A DNA stretch of 64,000 bases, from positions 248,001 to 312,000 of the forward strand of contig NZ_MLAN01000001.1 of the NCBI RefSeq assembly GCF_002272875.1, read 5' to 3'. Below are positions 25,557-34,849 of the stretch, in pieces. The first letter of the stretch is position 1, and each line of letters starts with the position of its first letter. Origin of the DNA: Helicobacter sp. 11S02629-2 (GTDB lineage: Bacteria > Campylobacterota > Campylobacteria > Campylobacterales > Helicobacteraceae). The position numbers were made by a program, and so were the translations under genes. The notes below the pieces were generated by a model. It was given only the letters and a program-made list of their open reading frames with translations. It did no database searches and was not told the origin of the DNA.

Positions 25557-25733
25557 CTACTCATCTTGGAACTCTTGTAAGGTCTCAAGATGCATCCTTA
25601 TCTCTTCTATCATAGCTTTAAAAGCCTCTACATTTCTGTTATCAACCTTATCAAAATGGCTTTCTAACTCATCTAAGTTATCTTGAATCTGGGCTATAGA
25701 CAAAAGAATGTCCTCTTTTATAATCTCATCCAT
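25557..25733 (-). CDS. Small acidic protein of 58 residues, unknown function
   Basis: The ORF starts at ATG 25733 behind AAGGAG and begins MDEIIKEDILLSIAQIQDNL. It ends LETLQEFQDE. It is rich in Glu, Asp, Ile and Leu and should be mostly helical, perhaps a coiled-coil. It begins 12 bases after the trpS stop, so it is the last gene of that operon. The strong ribosome site and clean frame support a real gene. I do not recognise a family. Confidence 0.65.
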   Translation of the reverse strand: MDEIIKEDILLSIAQIQDNLDELESHFDKVDNRNVEAFKAMIEEIRMHLETLQEFQDE

Positions 25734-25745
25734 GCTGTCTCCTTT

Positions 25746-26726
25746 TTAAATTAAGCCTACCAACGCCTTAGCTCGTTTATAAGTTTCATTAGCGATGCTT
25801 TCTACTTCAGACTTGGAGTGATAAAGCACTTTTTCTAAGTAAGCCTTATCGTTTATCAGTCTGAAATATTCTTCTCTGATCGGCAGTAGTCTATCTATAA
25901 TCTTTTCACTTAAAGCTTCCTTAAATTTACCATAGTTTGGAAACTTACCAACGATATCTTCTCTTTTCTCCTCACTTAAAGCCTCATATATGCATAAGAG
26001 GTTATAAACGCCGGGGCGAGTTTCATCAAAGGCTAAAAACCCTTTATCATCAGTAGTGGCCTTTTTTATCTTTTTAACTATGTCATCATTACTATCTAAA
26101 AGCGAGATAGAGTTGTACTTAGAAGCACTAGACTTGCTCATCTTAGAAGTTGGGTCATCTAGTGCCATAACCCTAGCTGCCACTTTTGGAATCATAGGAC
26201 TTGGCACCTTAAAGCACTCCCCATATCTCTCATTAAACCTCTGTGCCACGTTTCTTGCAAGCTCTAAGTGCTGCTTTTGGTCTTCGCCAACTGGCACAAG
26301 GTCAGTATCATAAAGCAAGATATCAGCAGCCATGAGTGCTGGATAGTTAAAAAGCCCTACGTTTATATCTTTTGGGTTTTTAGCAGACTTATCTTTAAAC
26401 TGCGTCATGCGGTTCATCTCACCCATAGGTATATTGCAGTCTAGTATCCACGCAAGGGCTGGGTGGGCATCTATCTCACTTTGTATAAAAAGCTTTGATT
26501 TTTTAGTATCTATCCCACAAGCAAGCAGCATAGCACAAAGCTCAAAGGTTTTAGTTTTTAAGACTTTTGGGTCTTGATAGATAGTTATAGCGTGACTATT
26601 AACGATGCAGTAGATATTGTCATATAAGTCTTGGTTGCTAACCCAGTTTTTTATAGCTCCAAGGTAGTTACCTAAGTGTATATCCCCTGTTGGCTGTATA
26701 CCTGAAAATACTCTTTGTTTTTTCAC
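25746..26726 (-). CDS. trpS: Tryptophanyl-tRNA synthetase
   Basis: A 326-residue class I aminoacyl-tRNA synthetase that charges tRNA-Trp. The HIGH-type motif is [13 protein letters not shown] near residues 12-24 and the KMSKS loop is present exactly as KMSKS near 193. Length is typical. It follows the bioV-like gene after 2 bases and precedes the 58-codon gene. Confidence 0.96.
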   Translation of the reverse strand: MKKQRVFSGIQPTGDIHLGNYLGAIKNWVSNQDLYDNIYCIVNSHAITIYQDPKVLKTKTFELCAMLLACGIDTKKSKLFIQSEIDAHPALAWILDCNIPMGEMNRMTQFKDKSAKNPKDINVGLFNYPALMAADILLYDTDLVPVGEDQKQHLELARNVAQRFNERYGECFKVPSPMIPKVAARVMALDDPTSKMSKSSASKYNSISLLDSNDDIVKKIKKATTDDKGFLAFDETRPGVYNLLCIYEALSEEKREDIVGKFPNYGKFKEALSEKIIDRLLPIREEYFRLINDKAYLEKVLYHSKSEVESIANETYKRAKALVGLI

Positions 26727-26728
26727 TA

Positions 26729-27331
26729 TTACTCCTTTATTAAAAAATGATTATAATCTTTGGCATATAAAACTATTGCGTATTTTGCAAAAAACTCTAA
26801 GGCCTTATTACTATCAAAGATTCTATCTTTACCCCCTAGAAAAATATAAATCTTAGTATTATTTGCCACGTACTCTAACTTTTCAAACCCATAGTTTAAA
26901 AGCCCTTCTAGCTCTTCATATGTCCCTAAGCTTATATAAGAACTTATACTTATAGAATCTAAAAAAAAACTTGCCGTATCTAAAGTGCCATCCTTCCTAA
27001 CACTAACTCCTGCACTTTTTAAAAAACTCTGCATATAACTAACTTGGTTTTTTTTAAAAAGAGAAAGTTGTAAGGCTTTAAACTTAGAATCTTTATCCAT
27101 AAAAAAAGCTGGTGAGATAAGCACTAAGTTACTCACCCTGCCCCCGCTTTTTAGCCTATCACTAGCAAGCCTTAAAGCACTTTGTGCACCCTTACTAAAG
27201 CCTACTATATCAAACTTGCCACTAAAGCTAGAGATATCAAAAGGAAGGCTTTCAAAAAAGGAGTTTTTAAACATGCCTTTTTTGAAAAAACACTCTTCAT
27301 CTTTTAAGCAAAATCCAGAAAAGTAAGTCAT
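26729..27331 (-). CDS. bioV: BioV-like pimelyl-ACP methyl ester esterase
   Basis: A 200-residue small alpha/beta hydrolase. The nucleophile elbow GFSKG is at residues 44-48 (Ser46), an acidic residue in GGKDRIFD near 172 and the His in YNHFLI near 195 complete a Ser-Asp-His triad. Size and start (TYFSGFCL) fit BioV, the Helicobacter esterase that frees pimelyl-ACP for biotin synthesis in place of BioH. No other bio gene is nearby, so the assignment rests on motif and size. It overlaps the FtsH-like gene by 4 bases. Confidence 0.65.
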   Translation of the reverse strand: MTYFSGFCLKDEECFFKKGMFKNSFFESLPFDISSFSGKFDIVGFSKGAQSALRLASDRLKSGGRVSNLVLISPAFFMDKDSKFKALQLSLFKKNQVSYMQSFLKSAGVSVRKDGTLDTASFFLDSISISSYISLGTYEELEGLLNYGFEKLEYVANNTKIYIFLGGKDRIFDSNKALEFFAKYAIVLYAKDYNHFLIKE

Positions 27332-29004
27332 CCTATAATCTCTGCTATCTCAGCTTTTGTAAGCTTTTCTTTTTCTAGTAGTCTTTCTGCGATTTTAGCG
27401 ATTAAGTCTTTGTTAGCATAGATAAAGTCTTTGTGAGATTCTAAGGCTTCATTTAAGATATCTAACATGTCATTATTATCAGTTAAAAGCCTTTTTGCCA
27501 TACCGTAAACTTCACACATCTGCTTGGCTAGATTTTTAGCTAAGTTTAAGTCTTCTTTAGCGGCAATTAGCGGCTCAAGATTATAGACTTCTAGCCCAAG
27601 ATTCCCACTTAAAGCAATCTTTATCTTATTGATGATATCTGACTTACTGGCGTGATTTGGTAGGGCACTAGAGATGGCATTAGATATCAAAGATATCTTT
27701 TGGAACTCATCATCAAGCCAGTATAAAGAAAGTGCCTTGCTAGCATTATAGATAGCCATGCTTTTTTTCTGTCCCAGATCAAGGCTAGCTTCTTTTTTCT
27801 TGCCCATGACTATCTTTTCACTAGCATAGATTATATCTTGCATGTTGATACTAGATCTATCATGCCTTAGGGCATTAAGGGCGGCTTCATTTATAAGGCT
27901 TGAAAGGCTTGCCCCACTAAAGCCCACGCACATCTTTGCTACTTCTTTTATATCTAGCTCATGAGTTTTATCTTTAAGATAGACTTTTAGTATCTCTTCT
28001 CTTTCGTTTAAATCTGGCAATTCAACTATGACCCGCCTATCAAAACGTCCACTTCTTAAAAGGGCACTATCTAGTACTTCAAGCTGGTTAGTAGCTGCTA
28101 TTACTATAACGCCACTTCGCTCTTCAAAGCCATCCATCTGAGTTAAAAGCTCATTTAAAGTGGCTTCTCTTTCATCATTTCTATTATTCCCCCTAGCTTT
28201 TCCAACAGCATCTATCTCATCTATAAAGATAATAGAAGGTGCATTTTGAAGGGCTTTTTCAAAAAGGCTTTTAACACGTTTTGCACCCATACCTACATAA
28301 ATCTGCACAAAACTACTTCCACTTTGATAGAAAAAAGGCACGCCAGCTTCTCCTGCAACAGCCTTAGCTATCATAGTTTTACCAACGCCCGGAGGTCCTA
28401 CTAAAAGCACGCCTTTAGGAAGCTTGATATTTAAGTCTTGATACTTTTTAGGATACTTTAAGTAGTCAATGACTTCTAAAAGCTCATCTTTTACCTCTTT
28501 TATCCCTGCTACATCATTAAAAGAGACATTACTCCTAGTAACTTGTATATGATCACTTAAAACTGGGTCATCTTTTGGCTTCAAGCCTTCATTTAATATA
28601 TGTCTATACTGGGCTAAGTGCTCTTCTTTTTTCTGGGTTATCTTTCTTTTAAGCTTATACATATAGATTAGATAGGCTATAACTAAAAGCAAGACTAAGC
28701 CTAAAAAGATACTACTTACAAAGCTAGTTACCACGTCTTCTTTGGGGTTTATGTCTACACCTTGCAAATTTAGACTAGTTAGATTTATAGAATCTTTTTT
28801 CACTCTATAGACTAGATTGTTTTGCATATAAAAAAAGTCATAGTTTTTAGTAACTTCTATCTTTGCTGGTCTATGATTTGCAAGCATATCTCTTAAGAAG
28901 TCCCCATCTACTGGGATGGATCTATCTTTAAAGTAAAGTATGAAGGCAAGGATTATAACGATGATGATAGCAACTATGGCTACAAATATGTTCTTATTTT
29001 TCAC
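27328..29004 (-). CDS. FtsH-like membrane AAA+ protein lacking the protease zinc motif
   Basis: A protein of 558 residues from GTG 29004, chosen because AGGAG lies 5 bases upstream; GTG 29010 overlaps that site. Two N-terminal spans flank a short periplasmic part. The AAA domain is intact: GPPGVGKT, pore loop FVQIYVGMGAKRV, IIFIDEIDAVG, and the second region of homology ATNQLEVLDSALLRSGRFDRR. At the place of the FtsH zinc motif HEAGH (E. coli 414-418) it has YNASKA near residue 419, so neither His nor Glu is present. It should unfold but not cleave, or act as a partner of a true FtsH. H. pylori also has a second FtsH-like gene. Confidence 0.82.
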   Translation of the reverse strand: MKNKNIFVAIVAIIIVIILAFILYFKDRSIPVDGDFLRDMLANHRPAKIEVTKNYDFFYMQNNLVYRVKKDSINLTSLNLQGVDINPKEDVVTSFVSSIFLGLVLLLVIAYLIYMYKLKRKITQKKEEHLAQYRHILNEGLKPKDDPVLSDHIQVTRSNVSFNDVAGIKEVKDELLEVIDYLKYPKKYQDLNIKLPKGVLLVGPPGVGKTMIAKAVAGEAGVPFFYQSGSSFVQIYVGMGAKRVKSLFEKALQNAPSIIFIDEIDAVGKARGNNRNDEREATLNELLTQMDGFEERSGVIVIAATNQLEVLDSALLRSGRFDRRVIVELPDLNEREEILKVYLKDKTHELDIKEVAKMCVGFSGASLSSLINEAALNALRHDRSSINMQDIIYASEKIVMGKKKEASLDLGQKKSMAIYNASKALSLYWLDDEFQKISLISNAISSALPNHASKSDIINKIKIALSGNLGLEVYNLEPLIAAKEDLNLAKNLAKQMCEVYGMAKRLLTDNNDMLDILNEALESHKDFIYANKDLIAKIAERLLEKEKLTKAEIAEIIG

Positions 29005-29012
29005 ATTCACTC

Positions 29013-31955
29013 CTAAGTGCCTCCTATATTTAAGCTAGTAGTATGCACGTACTTTGGTAGCTCAACCCTTGCATCTATCAAAGGCAAGCCCCATACAACT
29101 TGAGTATTTTTATTTATCAAATCCACATAAAACTTATTATCACTGTTGAAAGTCAAATCTTGAGAAAGTAGAATCCTAACTAAAAAATCCCCTTCCATAG
29201 AATCTATCTCATCTAAAAAAGCTTTTTTAGTGGCACTAAAACACTCTATATCAAAGCTAGCATCTTGCTTAAAGCTCATAAGCTCCTTGCTAAAAGCCTT
29301 AAACTGCCCTTCATCTTCAATATATATAAAACACTTTGCATTTAAAATATTAGCGATTATTAAGATAATGCCAGCTTGCAAGAAGTCAACTTCCTTGCTT
29401 GCAAAAAGCATGATAGATAAGGAAGTGTTGTTTATACCATAAGAGTTTAACTCTTTGCTAGCTTCACCTTGCTCCCTACATCTTATAAAGTGCTTAGCAT
29501 AGTCTAAAAACTCACTATTTAAAGCGCGTAAAAACTCTAGTTCATACTCATTTAAGATAGCGTTTAAAAGCCCTATAACATCACAGTAAGCACTCCTTTG
29601 ACCCTTAAAATTTAAAGCCTTTGGAAGGCTAAAGTCTTTTAGAAGATAGCTAGTGCCAAAGGGGCTTAAAAAGCCGGGCTTATAGTCTTGATAAAGACAG
29701 TTTCTAAGACTAGATTCTAATCTTAGATTTATATTAATATTAGTCTTAAAGCTTTTAAAAACTTGCTCTTGTTCTTTTTTACTATGGCTAAAAAGAGTGA
29801 TACTTCCTAGTGCTTCTTTGCTTTCTTTTTTTAAAAAGCTTTCAAAACTAGCCTTTATCACTTCTAGCTTAAAAGCCCTGCAAGCACTTTGTGCTACTTC
29901 AAAGTAAGAATCTGCATAGATTTTTTTTATATTTCTAGATTCTATAAGGTTATAGTTTAAAGCACTTAGGGCTAGGTCTATATCACTTGTATTGCTTATA
30001 TATACTATATTTTCATCTTGTCTAAAAAGCTTTATAACGCTTGGCTCTTTTTTTTCTTTGTCTTCTTTAATAAGCTCTAAGCTTACCTCTTTGTCTTTGA
30101 AAGCTAGAGTATCTAGGCTAAGTCTTATAGGTGCTTTTTGCACTAGTAAGTTAGGCCTTATATCATCAGCATTAAAAGTAGTTTTTAACACTATAAAAGA
30201 ACACTTTTCTAAAGCCTCTTTAAAGACACTAGCTAGCACTCTATGAAGTAGGGTATCTTTTAAGACTAAGATGTTTCCATTTAGCAAGTTTGAAGCTATA
30301 AGAGAGATAACTTCTTCTAAGCTTAGGTCTGCTTTTAGCTCTACTAGCTTATAAGAGTTAAAGGCTATGTTTTTAGAATCTTCTAACATTTTTTTATATT
30401 CATAACCATAAAAGTTAAGTATATCAACCACGTTATAAACCCACTCACTAACTATGACGCTTGAAGTATCGCTTAGCTCATAAAGACTAGTAAAAAAAGA
30501 TTCTAAGTTTTTATCAAGGCAGTTTATACACTCTTTTAAAAGCAAGATTCTATTATCCACTAGAGATAAAAAGGCTATATCTCTTTTTATATCACTTCTA
30601 GATTCAAGCTTTAAGTCTAAAGGCACACTTAGTTTTAGTCTATGTCTCATAGCCACTTTAAAGTTTTCAAAGTCGTGCTTTAAAAGACCTTTTTGTAAAA
30701 GCGGGAAGGTTTTAGAGGGTGCATTAAAGCCTTTATAAACATCACTTTTAAAGATATCGCTATACCTTTTTATATGGTAGTTTTTAAAGTTATTTATAGC
30801 GGTTTGTAGTCTTTTATAAAAAAACAAACTGGCATTTGGACTAATAGTCTTTAAGGCTATGGCTTTTAAGCCAAACTTAAGACTTAGCTTTAAAAGGCTA
30901 GGATTAAGCATAGAATCTATCTCGTAAATAAAGTCTTTTGAGATGCCTTGACTTAGATAGATGATAGAGATGTCATTAGTAACTATGTGAGTTTTTATAT
31001 CGCTTTTAGCTAGCATTCTAAGTGTAGTAAAAAAGCTAGCGTACTTATTGATACTAGCTTTAAAGTAAAGTGGACTAGCATCTTTTTCTTTACCATCCTC
31101 CATGCAAATCAGTCTTAAAGAAAGTTTAGCCTTGCTAGTTTTTAAAGCCTCTAAAACGTTTTGGGCTAGTGTGCTAAGTGAGATAAGGCTTATATCTATA
31201 CTTAAAGCGATATTTAAGCCCTTAGCTTTTTCATCACTTAAAGCACTTAGGACTAGCTTAAAGTAGTCTTCTTTTATATCTAAAAGCACACCTTTAAAGG
31301 ATTCTTTAACACCACTAGCCTTAGAATCTTCATCCTCGCTTCTAACCCTCAAAACTTGCAAACTACTTAAAAGCTCTTCTTTAAATACCTCATCTTTTAT
31401 GAATCTAGCCCTACTTACTAGACTAAAAACATCAAGCCTTATAAAACTAACGCTAGGGTTTTCTAAAAGCTCTTTATAGTAAGTAAGATTGCTACTTAGT
31501 GCTTCTTTACAAAAAGCAAGTGGACTTAAGACTTCTATAGCTAAAGGGAAGGCTTTTTCAGTGCTTTTTAGCTTTAAGGTTTTTAGGCTTTTAAGTACTA
31601 AGTTTTTGGACTTAGACTTCATCGTGTATTTTAGTAGTCCTAGTGGCAACACTCTAAGTGAGACTAGATACATCTGTAATACATCAAAGCTACTAAAAGG
31701 CTTAGCTTTAAGGGCATTTTTTAAAACATAGTGCTTTAGGCTTTTTTTGAGAAAAGACTTATTAGGAGAGTGGATATAGACGTTTAGTAAGTCACTTATA
31801 AAGCTATAGTCTTCTTCTTTAGTCTTTTTAAGAAGTCCTAATGCCCTTAGCTCAAAAGGGCTTAGATTCCTTTTAAAAGAACTTAGCCATGACTTTAAGT
31901 CTGCTTCTTTTTTAGATTCTTTAGTCTCTGGTCTATCTTTCACATATCCCTCCAT
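29013..31955 (-). CDS. Degenerate PutA-like protein (proline/P5C dehydrogenase fold, active sites lost)
   Basis: A 980-residue protein with no signal peptide. By eye it follows PutA from end to end: an all-alpha start, a block NPSVSFIRLDVFSL where PutA has its YISVK region, LLDIKEDYFKL for the DMEEYRD block, RLICMEDG for RLVKGAY, a FYKRLQTA segment for RRLxEN, the ENIVYISNTSDIDLALSAL stretch of the aldehyde dehydrogenase half, YGINNTSLSIMLFASKEVDFLQ near the end, and RVELPKYVHTTSLNIGG for the usual RIELxxYLxExxIS tail. The substrate arginine pair and the GQ(K/R)CSA cysteine are not found. It is 200 residues shorter than PutA. The frame is intact, so it may be a structural or regulatory protein. 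Assignment is inference. Confidence 0.5.
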   Translation of the reverse strand: MEGYVKDRPETKESKKEADLKSWLSSFKRNLSPFELRALGLLKKTKEEDYSFISDLLNVYIHSPNKSFLKKSLKHYVLKNALKAKPFSSFDVLQMYLVSLRVLPLGLLKYTMKSKSKNLVLKSLKTLKLKSTEKAFPLAIEVLSPLAFCKEALSSNLTYYKELLENPSVSFIRLDVFSLVSRARFIKDEVFKEELLSSLQVLRVRSEDEDSKASGVKESFKGVLLDIKEDYFKLVLSALSDEKAKGLNIALSIDISLISLSTLAQNVLEALKTSKAKLSLRLICMEDGKEKDASPLYFKASINKYASFFTTLRMLAKSDIKTHIVTNDISIIYLSQGISKDFIYEIDSMLNPSLLKLSLKFGLKAIALKTISPNASLFFYKRLQTAINNFKNYHIKRYSDIFKSDVYKGFNAPSKTFPLLQKGLLKHDFENFKVAMRHRLKLSVPLDLKLESRSDIKRDIAFLSLVDNRILLLKECINCLDKNLESFFTSLYELSDTSSVIVSEWVYNVVDILNFYGYEYKKMLEDSKNIAFNSYKLVELKADLSLEEVISLIASNLLNGNILVLKDTLLHRVLASVFKEALEKCSFIVLKTTFNADDIRPNLLVQKAPIRLSLDTLAFKDKEVSLELIKEDKEKKEPSVIKLFRQDENIVYISNTSDIDLALSALNYNLIESRNIKKIYADSYFEVAQSACRAFKLEVIKASFESFLKKESKEALGSITLFSHSKKEQEQVFKSFKTNININLRLESSLRNCLYQDYKPGFLSPFGTSYLLKDFSLPKALNFKGQRSAYCDVIGLLNAILNEYELEFLRALNSEFLDYAKHFIRCREQGEASKELNSYGINNTSLSIMLFASKEVDFLQAGIILIIANILNAKCFIYIEDEGQFKAFSKELMSFKQDASFDIECFSATKKAFLDEIDSMEGDFLVRILLSQDLTFNSDNKFYVDLINKNTQVVWGLPLIDARVELPKYVHTTSLNIGGT

Positions 31956-31994
31956 TTTTAAACAAGGCTCTTTTAGCTCTTGCTTTTATTTAGG

Positions 31995-33221
31995 TTAAAA
32001 AAGTATCTTTGCTACTTTGCTAACTTCTATAGTGCTTAGTTCTACTACGTCGTCTTTTTTAAGCTCTCTTAAGTCTATAACTTTCCCATCCTTGCTTAAC
32101 TCAACTAGTCCTTTAAGCTCCCTACTTTCTGGGTTTAAAGCACTAAGCTTTGTGCTTAAAAGCTCTAATATCTTTTCTTTAGAGTTTAATAAGTCTTGCA
32201 TGATATAGCCTAGTCTTTCTTTTTTAGAAGCTAGCAAACTAGTCTGTGCGTCAAGCTTGCTTTTAGGACTAAGTGTGCTAAGCTTAGAATCTAATGCATT
32301 TAAAAGCATAAGCTTTTGAAGTAAGATATTTTTAAAAGTATGACTTAGGCTACTTAGCTTAGAGTTTAAAACACTTTTTAAAGAAGAGGCTTCAGGCAGT
32401 ATAAGCTCCATAGCAGCACTAGGAGTTGGCGCACGTAAATCACTTACATAGTCACTTATACTGTAATCTATCTCATGACCTATGGCACTTACAACTGGTG
32501 TTTTACACTTAGCTATAGCGTAGGCTACATCTTTTTCATTAAAGCACCAAAGATCTTCTATGCTCCCTCCTCCACGTGCTAAGACTATGATGTCGTACTT
32601 TAGACTATCTGCTAGCTTAAGGCTTTCTACTATGGAATCTTTTGCACTAGCCCCTTGCATCAAAGTATCAAGTACATGCAACCTAACTAAGGGGAAACGC
32701 TTTTGTGCTACGCTTTTCATATCCTGCAAAGCAGCCCCAGTTATAGAAGTTATCAAAATAATGTCTTTTGGGATTAAAGGAAGCTTTTTTTTATTTTCAA
32801 ACAAGCCCTTAGATTCTAACTCCTGCTTTAGCTCATCAAACATCTTTTTAAGCGCACCAAGCCCATCCATGACAAAAGAGTAGACATTAATGCTATAAGT
32901 GCCATTAGGTATATAACAGTTTAACTTTCCACTTAAAACTATCTGCATGCCCTGTGCTAGTCTAATCGTGCTTTTTTGCACATAAGACTTAAAAAACACA
33001 CATGATATAGAAGAAAACTCATCTTTTAAGGTGAAGTAAACATGTCCGCTTGAGTGGTAAGTGACGCGAGAAACCTCGCCTTGGACGCTTATATCATCAA
33101 AATGTGCATCAAAAAGGTGGGAGATCTTTTTGTTTAACTCAGATACTTTTAGTGCCAAGTTTTTATCCTTTGTATTTGGAAGTCTAATTATACTTGATGC
33201 TTGTGTATAGGATGCTTGCAA
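31995..33221 (-). CDS. xseA: Exodeoxyribonuclease VII large subunit
   Basis: A 408-residue nuclease subunit for degrading single-stranded DNA. The N-terminal OB-fold begins LKVSELNKKISHLFDAHFDDISVQGEVSRVTYHSSGHVYFTLKD, split here by the family-specific GEVS motif, and the central catalytic domain includes ILARGGGSIEDLWCFNEKDVAYAI and ALGHEIDY-like VVSAIGHEIDY. The track start is TTG 33221, which adds about 24 residues before the usual start; an internal start is possible. First gene of the long minus-strand operon. Confidence 0.92.
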   Translation of the reverse strand: MQASYTQASSIIRLPNTKDKNLALKVSELNKKISHLFDAHFDDISVQGEVSRVTYHSSGHVYFTLKDEFSSISCVFFKSYVQKSTIRLAQGMQIVLSGKLNCYIPNGTYSINVYSFVMDGLGALKKMFDELKQELESKGLFENKKKLPLIPKDIILITSITGAALQDMKSVAQKRFPLVRLHVLDTLMQGASAKDSIVESLKLADSLKYDIIVLARGGGSIEDLWCFNEKDVAYAIAKCKTPVVSAIGHEIDYSISDYVSDLRAPTPSAAMELILPEASSLKSVLNSKLSSLSHTFKNILLQKLMLLNALDSKLSTLSPKSKLDAQTSLLASKKERLGYIMQDLLNSKEKILELLSTKLSALNPESRELKGLVELSKDGKVIDLRELKKDDVVELSTIEVSKVAKILF

Positions 33222-33377
33222 AGGCTAAATTTAAGCTAAAAGATAGAGCCTAGCACTCTTTTAAATGTCAATAAGCCCTAGTCTAGAAACTCTTAGAGTT
33301 TGAGTGTATTAGACTAAAGAAAAGTAACTATATATATATAAGAATTCTTAGCCTTAAAAGCTAATATTTAATAAAAT

Positions 33378-33404
33378 TTAGCAAAATATTATATTAAGTG
33401 CTAA
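33378..33404. promoter_or_regulatory. CIRCE-like HrcA operator
   Basis: TTAGCAAAA - 9 bases - AAGTGCTAA has the exact 9-9-9 geometry of CIRCE (TTAGCACTC-N9-GAGTGCTAA). The right half matches 8 of 9 bases, the left half 6 of 9. It is followed 21 bases later by a TATACT -10 box (33426-33431), so bound HrcA would cover the -35 region of its own operon. Confidence 0.72.
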
Positions 33405-33425
33405 TTTTGTTTACTAATTTTAAGC

Positions 33426-33431
33426 TATACT
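33426..33431 (+). promoter_or_regulatory. -10 box of the hrcA-grpE-dnaK promoter
   Basis: TATACT preceded by AGC, placed 34 bases before the hrcA start codon and just downstream of the CIRCE-like operator. Confidence 0.5.
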
Positions 33432-33464
33432 CCACTTCGTAAAGTTAAAAAGAGGTTTATTTAT

Positions 33465-34271
33465 ATGGTAAGCAAAAAGATGATATTACTTAACAGTATT
33501 ATTAAGCACTACATAGAGACTAAAGAGCCAGTTGGATCTGAGACTTTAAGAGTGCATCTTAGTGATGATATAAAGATCTCATCTGCTAGCATTAGAAACT
33601 ACTTTAAAGCCCTTGTAAGTGAGGGTGACTTGACTATGACTCATGCAAGTAGTGGAAGGATTCCAACTGCTAGTAGTGTTAAAAGATATCAAAAAGCTAG
33701 CTTAGAGCCTGTGCTTAGACAGCCTTTTAGGGGTGATAGAGAGCTTATAAGCAAACTAAGTGATGCTTATAATGTCTACTTTATAGTCCAGATTAATAGT
33801 AAAAATACTCTAGAAAATGTGGAAAACTTTAACTCAAAGTACATCATTTTAGAGTTTAGCAAAGACCAAGTAGCCCTTAACTTTTCAGATGCCTTGTATC
33901 GTTTCGCACGTGAGATGGTTGGACTTAGTGCTGAAGAAGTAAGCTATATCGCAAACAGTGTGGGTGCTTTTGTGCTAGGTGATAAGCTTGGAAACTTAAA
34001 GTATGAAGTTTATAGGTTTGGAAGTGAGTATTTGATAGATTTGCTAAAAGGTGATGGTAACCTATACTTGGAGTTTTTAAGTGGCGAGGTCTTATTAAAG
34101 CATAGAAATGGAATCTACTTTAATGAGTTTGGTTTTAACGAAAGAGGTAATACAGGCTTTCACATGTCTATCATTAATGACATCACATATCAAGATAAGG
34201 AGGCTAGAATGCTATGTTTTGGCAATTTATTTACGAATTATGAAGAGCTTTATAATCAAATCTATATATAA
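33465..34271 (+). CDS. hrcA: Heat-inducible transcription repressor HrcA
   Basis: A 268-residue repressor. The N-terminal winged helix is clear ([21 protein letters not shown], then [30 protein letters not shown]), followed by a GAF-like domain. HrcA binds CIRCE operators of heat-shock genes, and one lies just upstream, implying self-control. Compared with H. pylori it is normal in length. It is the first gene of hrcA-grpE-dnaK, with grpE starting 14 bases after the stop. Confidence 0.93.
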   Translation: MVSKKMILLNSIIKHYIETKEPVGSETLRVHLSDDIKISSASIRNYFKALVSEGDLTMTHASSGRIPTASSVKRYQKASLEPVLRQPFRGDRELISKLSDAYNVYFIVQINSKNTLENVENFNSKYIILEFSKDQVALNFSDALYRFAREMVGLSAEEVSYIANSVGAFVLGDKLGNLKYEVYRFGSEYLIDLLKGDGNLYLEFLSGEVLLKHRNGIYFNEFGFNERGNTGFHMSIINDITYQDKEARMLCFGNLFTNYEELYNQIYI

Positions 34272-34285
34272 AGAAAGGAGACCGC

Positions 34286-34828
34286 ATGCAAAAAGATGAA
34301 AACTTAGAAGAAAAAGATACTGGAACTAACTTAGAGCAAGATGCAAGCACACAAGAAAAAGTAAGCGAGCAAGAAAAAGCAAGCGAGCACATAGAAGCCT
34401 TAAAGCAAAAGATAAAAGAGTTAGAAGAGAGTAATCTTAGAACTCACGCAGACTTTGAAAACGTCAAAAAAAGGCTAGCTAGAGAAAAAGATAGTGCACT
34501 TGATTATGCTTATGAGGCCTTTGCTAAGGACTTATTAAGCGTAGTTGACGCACTAGAAAGAGCTTTAGAATCTGCAAATGAAGCCAAACAAGAAAGCATA
34601 GCTACAGGTATAAGCCTAACGCTTGATAACCTCTTAAAAGTCTTAGGTAAACATGGTGTTAGCAAGATTAGCTGTGAGGGTGAGTTTAACCCAACACTTC
34701 ATGATGGCATCATGCACGAGGTTAATGAAGCTAAAAAAGATGGTGAGATATCTCGCGTTTTACAAGTAGGCTACATATACAAAGATAGAGTTTTAAGACC
34801 AGCAATGGTATCAATCACAAAAAATTAA
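34286..34828 (+). CDS. grpE: Nucleotide exchange factor GrpE
   Basis: A 180-residue cochaperone that releases ADP from DnaK. A long charged N-terminal helix ([28 protein letters not shown]) forms the dimeric coiled-coil, and the C-terminal beta domain carries [20 protein letters not shown] split by its usual FNP motif, then [24 protein letters not shown] lies before ATG 34286. Confidence 0.95.
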   Translation: MQKDENLEEKDTGTNLEQDASTQEKVSEQEKASEHIEALKQKIKELEESNLRTHADFENVKKRLAREKDSALDYAYEAFAKDLLSVVDALERALESANEAKQESIATGISLTLDNLLKVLGKHGVSKISCEGEFNPTLHDGIMHEVNEAKKDGEISRVLQVGYIYKDRVLRPAMVSITKN

Positions 34829-34849
34829 ATTTAAACACAAGGAAAGAAT

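Noticed and set aside
33250-33310. TAGCACTC and GAGTGTAT as a CIRCE element before hrcA
   Set aside because: The half-sites are about 50 bases apart instead of 9; the element at 33378-33404 has the right spacing.
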